Shown piece after piece: positions 6,733-15,122 of a stretch of 64,000 nt of DNA; the stretch's first letter is position 1; every line of letters starts with the position of its first letter. A program made the translations under genes and the position numbers. This stretch comes from Thalassomonas actiniarum (GTDB taxonomy: Bacteria; Pseudomonadota; Gammaproteobacteria; Enterobacterales; Alteromonadaceae). The DNA lies in the NCBI RefSeq assembly GCF_000948975.2, contig NZ_CP059736.1, positions 124,001 through 188,000 on the forward strand. The letters run 5' to 3'. The notes beneath the pieces are model-generated. The model was not told the origin of the DNA. It was given only the letters and a program-made list of their open reading frames with translations, and ran no database searches.

Positions 6733-9555
6733 TCAATCGCCACATGATGTCGGTGAAGTCAAATCACCTCTTGAACCAAGATCGTCAACAGTACCATCAA
6801 CGTTTACACGGTAAATTCGATCATTGCTTATGATATAACAGGGAACTCCTTGAGGGATTGTTGTATCAATGTCGCCTTGTGATGGCTCCTGAGCATAAAT
6901 CGAGGCATCAGTATTGGGATGCGTATGAAAGCCGCCGATAGTACCTGCGGGTTGAGGACCCGGGGTTATTGAGTCACCATCACCCAAGGGCCAGGGGTCT
7001 ATCGTTATTGAGCCATCAGGATGCTGGACAATCCATCCCCCCTGCTCATGCCTGCCCGGATTATCTTCGGCTAGTCCTCCGCCTGGATTTGAGTTGGTCC
7101 AGGCATCTCGAAATGCCTGGCGCAAATCATTATTTTTCAGGGGATCGTCGCAGTTGTCTGTTTCTTCCGTTGGCGGTGGTGGTGGACAATCAAAAAACCA
7201 ACCTGATTTGCGGATACCACTACCGGGATCAGAAACTATGGTCGCGCCATCGGTTTGCACTGTGCCGGTACCAACACTGACAAATTGCTGTAGATCATGA
7301 TCAAAGCTAAACATATTAACGATTTGATTTGGGGGAAGACCTAATGAGTTGGGGACGGTCAATTGAACCGGTGGATCAAAAAATACTCCGGCAGGCTGCA
7401 ATGTTCCAACCCAAGGAGGAGCTGCACCACCAGAAGGCGGCATAGGGACCTGATCATTACTGACTTGAGTCACCCCCATTGCCCCCGTTGTTGAGCCGTC
7501 GGGAAATGTTGCCGAATTTGCAAAAATTTTCATGGCGAAGCCTTCGACTCCTTCCATGGTCAGGACGACGTCTTCGTTGCCGCCAACCGTTTGAAAATTC
7601 GTTGCATCAAGTTCAGGTAAAAATACTGGATTACCAAGGGAATTATCGATCCCAGAGATAACATTGATGACATATTCCAATGTCGGCCAACGGCCGCTTC
7701 TGGTGGTGGTAGAGCCATCGACAAGCAATAAACCACTGCCGATAGGCACCCCCTCCAAGGCAAAAAGGCCGTTTGTATCGGTTACTGTCTCAATCAGCGG
7801 GTCGGTATTTTCAATTTGAACCGTGGCATTAGGTACCGGTATATTTTCTGTATCCAATACAACGCCAATAAAACGGGTATCGGCTTCGATGCCGGTCAGA
7901 ACCGCCGTAGCAATAAAGCTGACGTTTTGAGCTAATCCATCGAATGTTGCTGAGACACTATTATTATTAATTCCTGGCGTATCTCCCAGAGTTAAAATCG
8001 CAGCTGCACGTCCATCTGCATTGGTATTGACCGTTAACGAGGTTGCTCCTGTCAGGTTTCCGTTACCTAAACCAATTTCAAATGTTACCGGTTGATCAAT
8101 GCAAAAATTCCCGCCATCATCAAATGCGACAACTTCTAGGGGATTAGCCAGAGCAGTGCTGACTCCTCCCACCTGGTTTTCACCCGATAAAGCTAATAAC
8201 TGGCTGCAGGCACTGGGATTAGCAGAGGCAAAGAACTGTAACGGAGCAGAAAAGCCTATCCCGCTAACTTCGAGGCTATTGTTACCAACACCAACACGGT
8301 TACCTAAAGTCCAATCAAGTGCAACCATACCTTCACTATCCGTCAGTAAATTATGGACTAACTGATTATTGCTGATCGCAGAGCCTGCCGGTTTAATCAA
8401 TCCGGTATTACTTGTAACTTCAAATTGCAGCAAGGTTTCGGCTAATGGTACACCTGCGGCATCTACTGCACGGACAGTAACCGGTTGAGAGAGTATTTGG
8501 TTAATTTCACCCGTTTGATTATTGCCGGTAACAGTTTGTAATTGCTTTCCTATAAGCTCTTGTCTGGTCACATTTACTTGTGCTGGCGTACTTTCATTGC
8601 CTGCCGTATCTCTGGCCACAACGGTGATTTCATTTAATCCGGGGACGATCGGGAAGTTGACGATTTGGAAGCTGCGGTTAACTACGCTTGCTACAATACT
8701 GCCGGTACGCCCAGTAACAGTAACTTGACAATTTTCTTCATTCACCGTACCCGTGACAATATCATTTACATTTCCAGAAACTTGGATGGTATCGGTTGTG
8801 ACAACTTGATTGTTTTGAGGGTTTGAAAAACCGACGGTGGGCGGAGTACTATCTTTAAGTACCATTACATTGGCAGTGCCAAGCCCGCCGGTAGTATTTC
8901 TTGCAACCGCAGTTAAAGTGTTATTGCCCTCTATTAATGGTATAGGAGCAGAAGAATAGCTGTTTTCCTGTAACGTGGCAGGGAAGCCATTGACTTCTAT
9001 AGATTCTACTGAAGTTCCAAAAGTACCAGTAACAACAAGGCTATCTTGGCTGGTCAGAAAACCCGAAACAGGGCTGGTGATGCTGATATCCAAAATATCA
9101 GGTGTTAAAGGCGATTCAAAAAATGTGCTGGTGTTAAAATTAAACCGTACTCGTGTTGGGTTTGAAAAAATGACGGGGTTACTCAATTGGTCTCCCGGCT
9201 CAAAGATTGGGGTATCAAAACGGAAAAAACCTGCCCCCAAATCACTGTTATCGAGATCGTTCACCACAGTAACCGCCGAATCGGTAATATCTGATATCGC
9301 TAAATAAATAGGTCCCGGATAAGACTCGCCGGCATTGTTTGTGATAGTTGCGCTGTAAGTGATCTCTCCTGTACGGCGATTAAACTGGCCAGCGGTTAAA
9401 CTGACATTAAGGTTATTAATTTGTGTGAGGTCTTCTAAATGAATACTATCTGTTGAGTGAACTGTATTGACATGGAAAAATAAAGCTAAAAAAAAACATA
9501 ATAACATGACTGTTTTCACAGCCCGAAGTTGTTTAAATTCCTGTTTATATACCAT
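6733..9555 (-). CDS. Large secreted Ig-fold protein with C-terminal JAMM/DUF4329-like peptidase domain
   Basis: 940 residues, first gene of the operon. Signal peptide (TVMLLCFFLALFFHVNTVHS); AGGAG about 7 nt before ATG 9555. Repeated Ig-like beta domains (TPPTVGFSNPQNN..., VTVRAVDAAGVPLAE...) and a carboxypeptidase-regulatory-like segment (IPVPNATVQIENTD) fill residues 100-650. After a PPPPTEETDNC hinge the last 130 residues carry a JAMM signature: Glu in HEQGG (about residue 836), HTHPN (about 876) and SQGD (about 890), the E...HxH...SxxD set of zinc isopeptidases. DUF4329/JAB domains of this layout occur at the C-termini of polymorphic toxins and RHS-type proteins. Whether it is an effector, a self-processing module or an adhesin maturation enzyme cannot be told. 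Confidence 0.75.
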   Translation of the reverse strand: MVYKQEFKQLRAVKTVMLLCFFLALFFHVNTVHSTDSIHLEDLTQINNLNVSLTAGQFNRRTGEITYSATITNNAGESYPGPIYLAISDITDSAVTVVNDLDNSDLGAGFFRFDTPIFEPGDQLSNPVIFSNPTRVRFNFNTSTFFESPLTPDILDISITSPVSGFLTSQDSLVVTGTFGTSVESIEVNGFPATLQENSYSSAPIPLIEGNNTLTAVARNTTGGLGTANVMVLKDSTPPTVGFSNPQNNQVVTTDTIQVSGNVNDIVTGTVNEENCQVTVTGRTGSIVASVVNRSFQIVNFPIVPGLNEITVVARDTAGNESTPAQVNVTRQELIGKQLQTVTGNNQTGEINQILSQPVTVRAVDAAGVPLAETLLQFEVTSNTGLIKPAGSAISNNQLVHNLLTDSEGMVALDWTLGNRVGVGNNSLEVSGIGFSAPLQFFASANPSACSQLLALSGENQVGGVSTALANPLEVVAFDDGGNFCIDQPVTFEIGLGNGNLTGATSLTVNTNADGRAAAILTLGDTPGINNNSVSATFDGLAQNVSFIATAVLTGIEADTRFIGVVLDTENIPVPNATVQIENTDPLIETVTDTNGLFALEGVPIGSGLLLVDGSTTTRSGRWPTLEYVINVISGIDNSLGNPVFLPELDATNFQTVGGNEDVVLTMEGVEGFAMKIFANSATFPDGSTTGAMGVTQVSNDQVPMPPSGGAAPPWVGTLQPAGVFFDPPVQLTVPNSLGLPPNQIVNMFSFDHDLQQFVSVGTGTVQTDGATIVSDPGSGIRKSGWFFDCPPPPPTEETDNCDDPLKNNDLRQAFRDAWTNSNPGGGLAEDNPGRHEQGGWIVQHPDGSITIDPWPLGDGDSITPGPQPAGTIGGFHTHPNTDASIYAQEPSQGDIDTTIPQGVPCYIISNDRIYRVNVDGTVDDLGSRGDLTSPTSCGD

Positions 9556-9675
9556 GGAATTTCTCCTTACGAGTGTGGAGTGTGTCTTTTTGAATCAAGA
9601 CGGCCAAAGAAAGCTTGCCTGCATTTGAATATGAACTAACAGGCTTTTTAATGTATTAATCGAACATGTTTATTT

Positions 9676-10254
9676 TTAGCTGGGCTTTTTTCTTCGTATT
9701 GCTTTTAAAGCCATTAATGCCGCTAATAACAAACAGATGGTTGAAGGTTCTGAAACCGATACCAGTTGTACATTCTCAATAACAAGAGAGGAATCAAAGC
9801 TGGTATCTGTAAAGCCTGCATTTAGTTCAAACTGCAACCCCAGTGTTAATGCAGTCAAAGGAGTTAGATTAAATGAAACAGTACCGGCACTAGAGGTATC
9901 AATGAAAAATTCGAAATTAGGGCCTAGACTCAAACCTGTTGTCGCATCACTGATAAATGCCCCGAATTCATTATCCTCATCCGCAGCTTCAGTAAAATCA
10001 TAATCGAATCTAAGTAACGTATTCTCCTCGGGTATAATAACATTGGGATCACCTAACCCCGGATCATTAGAAAGTAATACCGAAAACAGGGCTGGGTCTT
10101 CTGTCAGTGTTGCCATAGAGCCATCGGCAGATACCGCCACAGATGGATCAGCAAAAAAATCATTCAGGTCAATAAACATAATTGCAGCATGCGTTATGCT
10201 CGAAAGCATCAGCCCAGTAAAGAACAGTAAAGTCATATGCGTTTTTCTAATCAT
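9676..10254 (-). CDS. PEP-CTERM sorting-domain protein
   Basis: 192 residues: signal peptide (MTLLFFTGLMLSSITHAA), a beta-rich middle (FNLTPLTALTLGLQFEL, SSLVIENVQLVSV) and a C-terminal SEPST motif followed by a hydrophobic helix (ICLLLAALMALKAI) and RRKKPS. This tripartite end is the PEP-CTERM sorting signal, cleaved by exosortase and linked to exopolysaccharide surfaces. No exosortase is in the window. AGGGGG lies just before ATG 10254. The leader carries a probable c-di-GMP-I riboswitch, consistent with biofilm/EPS regulation. Confidence 0.85.
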   Translation of the reverse strand: MIRKTHMTLLFFTGLMLSSITHAAIMFIDLNDFFADPSVAVSADGSMATLTEDPALFSVLLSNDPGLGDPNVIIPEENTLLRFDYDFTEAADEDNEFGAFISDATTGLSLGPNFEFFIDTSSAGTVSFNLTPLTALTLGLQFELNAGFTDTSFDSSLVIENVQLVSVSEPSTICLLLAALMALKAIRRKKPS

Positions 10255-10292
10255 ACATCCCCCTTCATATACACAGATTATTAATTAAACTT

Positions 10293-10311
10293 GATGACTC
10301 ATTTAGCCATC
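10293..10311 (-). terminator. Leader hairpin immediately 3' of the riboswitch (candidate expression platform)
   Basis: In the minus-strand RNA, GAUGGCU-AAAUG-AGUCAUC forms a perfect 7-bp stem (one G-U), directly after the riboswitch P1 helix and about 40 nt before the start codon. It is followed by a U/A-rich stretch rather than a clean U tract, so it may be an attenuator, an anti-sequestering hairpin or neutral. Confidence 0.4.
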
Positions 10312-10313
10312 TG

Positions 10314-10386
10314 CGCAATCCGGTTTTGCTGTAGAAAAGGATCCGTGATTTTCCGTCCCTGCTTTACAGCAGGTTTGGCGACTGCA
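10314..10386 (-). promoter_or_regulatory. Probable cyclic-di-GMP-I (GEMM-I) riboswitch upstream of the PEP-CTERM gene
   Basis: Read on the minus strand: a closing helix GCAGUC (10385-10380) with GAUUGC (10320-10315); then GCCAAACC; a hairpin UGCU-GUAA-AGCA whose loop is a GNRA tetraloop; then GGGACGGAAAAUCACGG, which lines up with the GEMM core GGGACGCAAAGCCACGG; and ACCGGAUUGC closing the helix. The CAAACC...GNRA...GGGACG arrangement is the hallmark of the class. Deviations (GGAAAAU for GCAAAGC) leave room for a variant or a weakened copy. It is in the 5' leader, about 60 nt before ATG 10254. Confidence 0.62.
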
Positions 10387-11285
10387 ACCACCACTTATAT
10401 AACAATTTGAAACTAAAGCCTTAAATCATAAAGTCATGTTGATTGAGAATTAAATTCACTGATTGAGTTGGGAAAAATACCAAGTCAATCTCACCTCTAA
10501 AAACACGGTCTTGATATCCTATTTATTCGAAATAAATAGCCCAAGCATATTTTTTAAAGATCCATATATGATCTAAAAATTTCCCGCTGACAGTAGGCAA
10601 GCATCACGCCATTATTGGCTAGGTTGAAAAAGCGGTTTTGTTGGATAACTAAATAAATCATCTCAAGTAAACTTTGATGAAAATAAAAATACAGGTGACG
10701 GAAACAATCAGCTAAGATAACTAATTTATAATGTTACAATTAATTGTTAATCCGCTTTCATCTCGTTGAGATTGTGCAAGATATTTTAATATTGAAAGTG
10801 ATTGATAAGCGAACTGATAATGCACATTGAATTCAGCGTGTAGGTGGTTTTTTGTTGGCAATTTGTGGGTTTCAAAGACAAAATTATTGATGTTTGGCTT
10901 TGGTAATCCTGAGTTTAGTAAAAATTGTAACCTTATCATGGACTCCGTTTTAATATGGACTTTGGCCCAAAGAATTTTATTGTCAAATATAGTCAAGTTC
11001 CTAGATATTGTATCTTTGCAAAAATATTATAATTCAGTGCAGTAACTTTAATTAGTCAATTTTTTTTACATTTTTTCGGGGGAGCTTTTAAACTAACTAC
11101 CTAAATCTATAAACATTTCTGATTTAGCCTTTTAAAATTCTCTAACTATCTAAAAGACATTATCATCTAAGATATTAGATATTATGAATATTTATTGTTT
11201 TCCGATTTCCTGCAATTATTACTCTTTTTCTGTCAATATCTTTTACAAATATTAAGGAAACAATAGTGTTTCTATATCAAATTAG
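10387..11285. other. AT-rich intergenic stretch
   Basis: About 900 bp, strongly AT-rich, especially 11040-11280. Two overlapping antiparallel frames at 10721-10996 and 10827-11045 are open, but neither has a convincing ribosome site, and composition does not distinguish them from noise. The promoter driving the riboswitch leader should lie just above 10390. Otherwise I see nothing definable. Confidence 0.4.
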
Positions 11286-11465
11286 ATGATGGTATACGGC
11301 GGTTTTCAATGCTCGGTATTTGCCATTGATATGGCGCCTTATGTGGTGATATCGATGTGCGGCCTTAATGGATATATTGTTCGAAAAGTCAGTAAAGAAG
11401 ATAAGTGGCAGGGCAGATTTTGGGAGGGCCTGCTTAAATATCAAGACTTGCCTTATGGGGGTTAA
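11286..11465 (+). pseudogene. Remnant of a REP-associated (Y1/IS200-like) transposase
   Basis: A 59-codon open frame whose C-terminal half (LNGYIVRKVSKEDK, then GRFWEGLLKYQDLP) resembles the conserved LNexIARxANKEDx-tGRFWEGRFKSQALLDE block of REP-associated tyrosine transposases. Both the catalytic N-terminal part and the downstream region are missing, so this is a decayed fragment. It marks the left edge of the accessory stretch at 11.3-15.4 kb. Confidence 0.55.
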
Positions 11466-11568
11466 GGTGTGATGATTGGAGTAAAATTGAGCAACTTGAT
11501 GAAAAGTTTGTAAAAATTCGCGTATTTTAGCAAGGCGTTATATTTACGCCCGTCAGTTAGGAGCAAAT

Positions 11569-12720
11569 ATGTCAAATATATTTATATCTCATTCATCAAA
11601 AGACAAACCCTTTGTCAAGAAACTTGCTAGCGCGCTCCTGTCTGAGGGCTTTCCTGTATGGCTGGACTCCTGGAAACTAGAAGTGGGTGATTCGCTCATC
11701 GACAAGGTTTATGACGGGATTGAGGCCAGCAGCCTGGTGCTACTTGTCGTATCTAAGTCCGCGGTAGAATCAGGCTGGGTAAACCGGGAAATCAATGCGG
11801 CTCTTGTCAAAGAAGAAACAATAGGGCGCAAATTCTTGATCCCATTAAGAGTAGACAGTTGTGAGTTTCCTTTGAAAATTGCTGATCGCCTATATGAAGA
11901 TTTCTCATCCTCATTCTCTGCCCCTTTTTCTCGGCTTGTCGAACTCTTGGACAAATATGGCGGCAGAGATATACAGCCGTCAAAAGAACGTGAATTACTC
12001 GCTCTTAGTTTTTCACGAGAGGTACATCTGAATACATCATCCTTGACTAAAGCAATAGATTGCATTGCTTCTCGTCAGGACTCATTATCGCTAAGCAGCG
12101 AGCAAATTGTGATAAACAATGACGAGGTGTACGAACGGCAACTCAGTCGATTACATCAGCGCATTGATAATATTGAGACAGACCCGCACTTTAGCCCAGA
12201 TCTGGAAAGCTGGCTTAACTATGCACTTGATTGTGTAAAAAGTGGAGAGAAAAATATCCGCAAAGGAGTGGCGTTAATGGTAAATAACGGCTGCTCCTCT
12301 GAGGCCATCTACTGGTTTACCAAGATATTACGAGGGCAAATCGTGTACAAATTATGGTCCGCTCAATCCCCGAACGACCCCAAAAATTCTGAATATGGCA
12401 GAATGTGGCAGTCGGCATCACTTGGCAGTAATGTCTCTGCTGCTGAATTCTTTGAGGTTTCATCTGTCGAATCAGTGGTTGTGTGGCAGACCTCGTCCCG
12501 TGATTTTTCCTTTAGCCTGTGGGTAGGCGAAGATGAAATTAAAAGGATCAGAAACGATGAGGGTGTATATGAGGGGCCTGATATCCTGATTGAGGTCTGT
12601 AGTTACAGAAACCTCGATAAATATGTTTATCCTCAAATAGTTATAAGGCATCTTGTTAATGGCATAACCCCTGTTCCCTGGAAGCTTGATGCTTCCGATG
12701 TACTGGCAGGAATCAGCTAA
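11569..12720 (+). CDS. TIR-domain protein with unknown C-terminal domain
   Basis: 383 residues; GGAG 6 nt before ATG. Residues 1-135 are a TIR domain: NIFISHSSKDKPFVKKLA, then WLDSWKLEVGDSL, LVVSKSAVESGWVNREIN (the Glu of WVNRE fits the NADase catalytic position) and FLIPLRVD. Residues about 200-383 match nothing I recognise (RKGVALMVNNGCSSEAIYWF; a beta-rich end). Bacterial TIR proteins degrade NAD or make cyclic ADP-ribose isomers in anti-phage systems, or act as secreted effectors; no partner gene adjoins this one. It is alone on the plus strand, followed 26 nt later by the inverted repeat of the SymE module. Confidence 0.8.
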   Translation: MSNIFISHSSKDKPFVKKLASALLSEGFPVWLDSWKLEVGDSLIDKVYDGIEASSLVLLVVSKSAVESGWVNREINAALVKEETIGRKFLIPLRVDSCEFPLKIADRLYEDFSSSFSAPFSRLVELLDKYGGRDIQPSKERELLALSFSREVHLNTSSLTKAIDCIASRQDSLSLSSEQIVINNDEVYERQLSRLHQRIDNIETDPHFSPDLESWLNYALDCVKSGEKNIRKGVALMVNNGCSSEAIYWFTKILRGQIVYKLWSAQSPNDPKNSEYGRMWQSASLGSNVSAAEFFEVSSVESVVVWQTSSRDFSFSLWVGEDEIKRIRNDEGVYEGPDILIEVCSYRNLDKYVYPQIVIRHLVNGITPVPWKLDASDVLAGIS

Positions 12721-12741
12721 AATACGTCTCAATTTAATCAT

Positions 12742-12788
12742 AAAAAAAAGACTATTTCACTATTGATTCAGCCAGCTTAATAGTCTTT
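12742..12788 (-). terminator. Rho-independent terminator of the antisense RNA, module A (possibly bidirectional)
   Basis: AAAGACTATT (12747-12756) and AATAGTCTTT (12779-12788) form a 10-bp stem. On the minus strand the stem runs directly into eight U (12749-12742), a good intrinsic terminator for RNA coming from the symE leader. On the plus strand it is followed only by TATTTAT, so it may weakly stop the TIR gene's transcript as well. The same element recurs at 53494-53539. Confidence 0.65.
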
Positions 12789-12966
12789 ATTTATAGTGCT
12801 ATCCCTTCAACCAAGGAGAGCATTTACCTCAATATTATCTATTCAAGCACCGCTGTTATCATGCAAGTAACGCGGTAACAGCAATAACCCAAGTCGCAAC
12901 CCCTGAGTGCGCACACACCCAGAGGTCGCTAACCACAACGAACTAACCAGGAGTAAGTCATGGCTG
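12742..12966 (-). ncRNA. Candidate SymR-like antisense RNA, copy A
   Basis: Predicted, about 225 nt, antisense to the symE leader, ribosome site and start codon. A minus-strand TATGAT at 12978-12973 with a TTTTGC about 17 nt upstream, both conserved in copy B, could be its promoter. Within it, 12899-12909 and 12916-12926 form an 11-bp hairpin with two G-U pairs in the minus-strand RNA; in the sense RNA these two positions would be A-C mismatches, so the fold favours the antisense strand. It ends at the U8 terminator. E. coli SymE is controlled in this way by SymR. No transcription evidence is available here. Confidence 0.5.
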
Positions 12967-13229
12967 AACATCATCATACGTCAGAGCCAGGCTCGGCAAA
13001 AGTAAAATATCCTATTTATCGAAAACTTACCGTATTGGAAACCAGCTGCGAGTCAGCAGGGAAAACCCGCGGCATCGGCATTAATTATGTCCCCGTTAAT
13101 CTTGAGCCTTGTATTGTACTCAGGGGCAAGTGGTTGCGGCGGGCCGGTTTTTCTGCTGGTCAGAAAGTTAATGTAGTGATAGATCAGGAGGAAATTGTCA
13201 TCAAACCTAAGTATGTCGCACCTGAATAG
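12960..13229 (+). CDS. symE: SymE-family toxin-like protein, copy A
   Basis: 89 residues. The C-terminal half has the SymE_toxin signature: IVLRGKWLRRAGFSAGQKVNVVIDQEEIVIKP, an AbrB-like swapped-hairpin fold. SymE proteins of type I toxin-antitoxin systems are nucleic-acid-binding, SOS-induced toxins silenced by an antisense RNA; recent SymE-like proteins are described as nucleases or nucleoid condensers. The start has CAGGAGTAAGTC before ATG. About 70% identical by eye to the copy at 53714-53998, including the leader. Followed by its own hairpin. A stand-alone toxin, or a remnant of a larger module, cannot be excluded. Confidence 0.75.
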   Translation: MAEHHHTSEPGSAKVKYPIYRKLTVLETSCESAGKTRGIGINYVPVNLEPCIVLRGKWLRRAGFSAGQKVNVVIDQEEIVIKPKYVAPE

Positions 13230-13283
13230 GTTTATCTAGACTCGGTTATAAGGAAGCTGGCTGTTTGTTATTGATAAGGAGTC

Positions 13284-13319
13284 AGCCGGGCGGCTGCGGT
13301 TAAACGCAGTCGCTCGGCT
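13284..13319 (+). terminator. Strong hairpin after symE copy A
   Basis: Arms 13284-13298 and 13305-13319 pair over 15 bp in the sense RNA with two G-U wobbles and a GTTAAA loop, followed by TGGTTTAGCTT. The wobbles favour plus-strand use. Probable terminator of symE although the U tract is weak. Confidence 0.55.
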
Positions 13320-13355
13320 TGGTTTAGCTTCACCGCCGGACCGGGAGCCGGATAG

Positions 13356-13637
13356 ATAGAGGTTGTTGCTGTTGCACACCTTAGCTGCATCAAGGGGGCA
13401 GGTAATTATTCTGAGCTTTATTTAAAAGACGGTAGCAGCAAATTATACGGTAAGTCGTTAACTAAACTCAGTACCTCATTTTTGCCCAATTTTGTCCGGG
13501 TGCGTAAGTCATACATATTGGATATGGCATTGGCAATAAAAATAAAGACCTTGCCGGGAGCGATTTATCAACTGGTGTTTTCTTCCAATGATATTATTCC
13601 GGTTAGCCGGGAAAAGACTAAAGCATTGCATCAGTAA
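13356..13637 (+). pseudogene. LytTR DNA-binding domain remnant
   Basis: A 94-codon frame bounded upstream by a stop (13353-13355) and lacking a usable start. Translation gives a near-complete LytTR domain: IEVVAVAHLSCIKGAGNYSE, then LYLKDGSSKLYGKSLTKL, NFVRVRKSYILD and IIPVSREKTKALHQ. LytTR domains are the output of response regulators or membrane sensors; here the receiver or membrane part is gone. Either a truncated pseudogene or, less likely, a frame continued from an unusual start. Confidence 0.6.
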
Positions 13638-13843
13638 TTTTGAGCATTATGGCGAACTTTTCTTATTAGACGATATAAAGCAGTATTTTATGCAGGGAAA
13701 ATGTTAATAATTATTTAGAGCAAGCTGATATAGTTGAACAATTATATATTTTAATTAATTCAGTAAGCCGACATAATGACGTGTTTTATTACGACATTTT
13801 GTCGGTTAATAAGCTGTTAGCTTCACTGGAGTTGTAATCAATA

Positions 13844-14368
13844 ATGATGTTCAAACAAAAATTAGTATTAAGTCTCGCATTTCTATTTTTATCGGCTTGC
13901 GCAAGTTCAACTAAAAATATTAAAGTTGGCCAAGGGTTAGAAACCAATCAAGGAATTGTCGTAACTAAAATTCACTCAAATTGGGATGGTTACAATAATC
14001 CTTTATTAGCCGATTTAGAGTTTATATTTAGCCAAAAAGAAGGCAAGAAAAAAGGCTACAAATTTGTACTTACTAAAGCTGATGATTTGAAAGTTGTTGC
14101 TTTACCGGCAGGTGACTATCAATGGTTCCGTATTCTTTTTGGGAATTACTATATGGAGCTAGAGGGGGGCTTTACTATAAAGTCAAATGAAATAACCTAT
14201 ATTGGTGACATATATTCTCAATTAAATCTTGGTATGTTTAGCATGTCTGGCGAAACCAGAGTCACCGATGAATCAGCACAAATAAAAAATGACTTGCAGG
14301 CTCATTTCCCTAAGCTTTTAGAGATACATAAAATTACAACAGATCTAACTCTTTTAAAGCAAATGTAA
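13844..14368 (+). CDS. Small lipoprotein, function unknown
   Basis: 174 residues. Signal peptide with lipobox LSAC (MMFKQKLVLSLAFLFLSACASS), so predicted to be a lipid-anchored periplasmic or outer-membrane protein. Middle part is beta-rich (VVALPAGDYQWFRILFGNYY, FTIKSNEITYIGDIY), reminiscent of DUF2846-type small lipoproteins that carry a PAGxY turn, but I cannot place it firmly. GGAG lies 12 nt before ATG 13844; the next codon is also ATG. It is alone, with AT-rich flanks. Confidence 0.65.
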   Translation: MMFKQKLVLSLAFLFLSACASSTKNIKVGQGLETNQGIVVTKIHSNWDGYNNPLLADLEFIFSQKEGKKKGYKFVLTKADDLKVVALPAGDYQWFRILFGNYYMELEGGFTIKSNEITYIGDIYSQLNLGMFSMSGETRVTDESAQIKNDLQAHFPKLLEIHKITTDLTLLKQM

Positions 14369-14581
14369 ATCTATAAATAAAATGAAACGGTCAAACTATA
14401 AGTGATTCAGGTGACGTCTATGTCATACTTGAACCAAGCGTTATACACTAACAGGGATGCTGTGAGAATTGAGCAAGCTATATCGAAGTGTTGATAAGAC
14501 TTTTTCAAGAAGATTGGTACTAACAAGGTTCAATTGTGATTCACCAAAGCGAATGTTATACAACTACAAGTAGTCAAATAC

Positions 14582-15073
14582 ATGCAAAAATCTTTTATTC
14601 CTAACTCCTTTGAAGCTCCAAGATTTTTGAAAGCTAATTACTTTCACTTTAGAGTGCTTGACGATACAGTTGCTCAATTAGACTATGAAGCGGTAATGTC
14701 TAGCCAACAACGTCTAAAGGGGATTTTTGGTCCTGGTTCAGACTGGCCCAAAAGTGATATGACAATCGAAGAAAATATAGCAAGCTTGCAGGTTCATAAA
14801 CAAGAATTTGAATCACGTGAGGCATTTGCTTACTCGGTCTTTAGTGACTCAAAGGACACATGTCTTGGTTCTGTTTACATAGACCAAAGTCAATCACCGA
14901 ATTATGAGTGTGAAGTATATTTGTGGGTTAGAGATGATAGCATCACTTTAGAGAAGGAACTTTATCAAACAGTCTTGAATTGGCTTCAAGAACATTGGCC
15001 TTTCTCTAAAATTGCATTTCCCGGTAGAAGTATTACCTGGAAAGACTGGGCTAAAGAGCCAAAATGTCGTTAG
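14582..15073 (+). CDS. GNAT-like N-acetyltransferase (putative)
   Basis: 163 residues from ATG 14582. FHFRVLDDTVAQLDYEAVMSSQ, then FAYSVFSDSKDTCLGSVYIDQ and CEVYLWVRDD...LYQTVLNWLQEHWPF have the strand-helix order and the LGSVYI strand seen in GNAT enzymes that modify small molecules or peptides. The usual Q/RxxGxG/A acetyl-CoA loop is not clear, so the assignment is to the fold rather than activity. Isolated gene in a run of unrelated small genes. Confidence 0.55.
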   Translation: MQKSFIPNSFEAPRFLKANYFHFRVLDDTVAQLDYEAVMSSQQRLKGIFGPGSDWPKSDMTIEENIASLQVHKQEFESREAFAYSVFSDSKDTCLGSVYIDQSQSPNYECEVYLWVRDDSITLEKELYQTVLNWLQEHWPFSKIAFPGRSITWKDWAKEPKCR

Positions 15074-15122
15074 CCGCTTAATGTGGTGTTATGTGTTTCT
15101 CAAGTCAGGGTGAAATGAATCA

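Noticed and set aside
10721-11045. Overlapping antiparallel open frames (91 and 72 codons)
   Set aside because: No ribosome sites, very AT-rich codons and no recognisable content; overlap on both strands is expected by chance in low-stop AT-rich DNA here.
14369-15122. GTTA/TAAC core-like sequences (14438, 14564, 15088) as integron attC sites
   Set aside because: None pairs into a proper R-L-L-R attC structure and there is no integrase gene; kept only as a low-interest suggestion for the cassette-like region.
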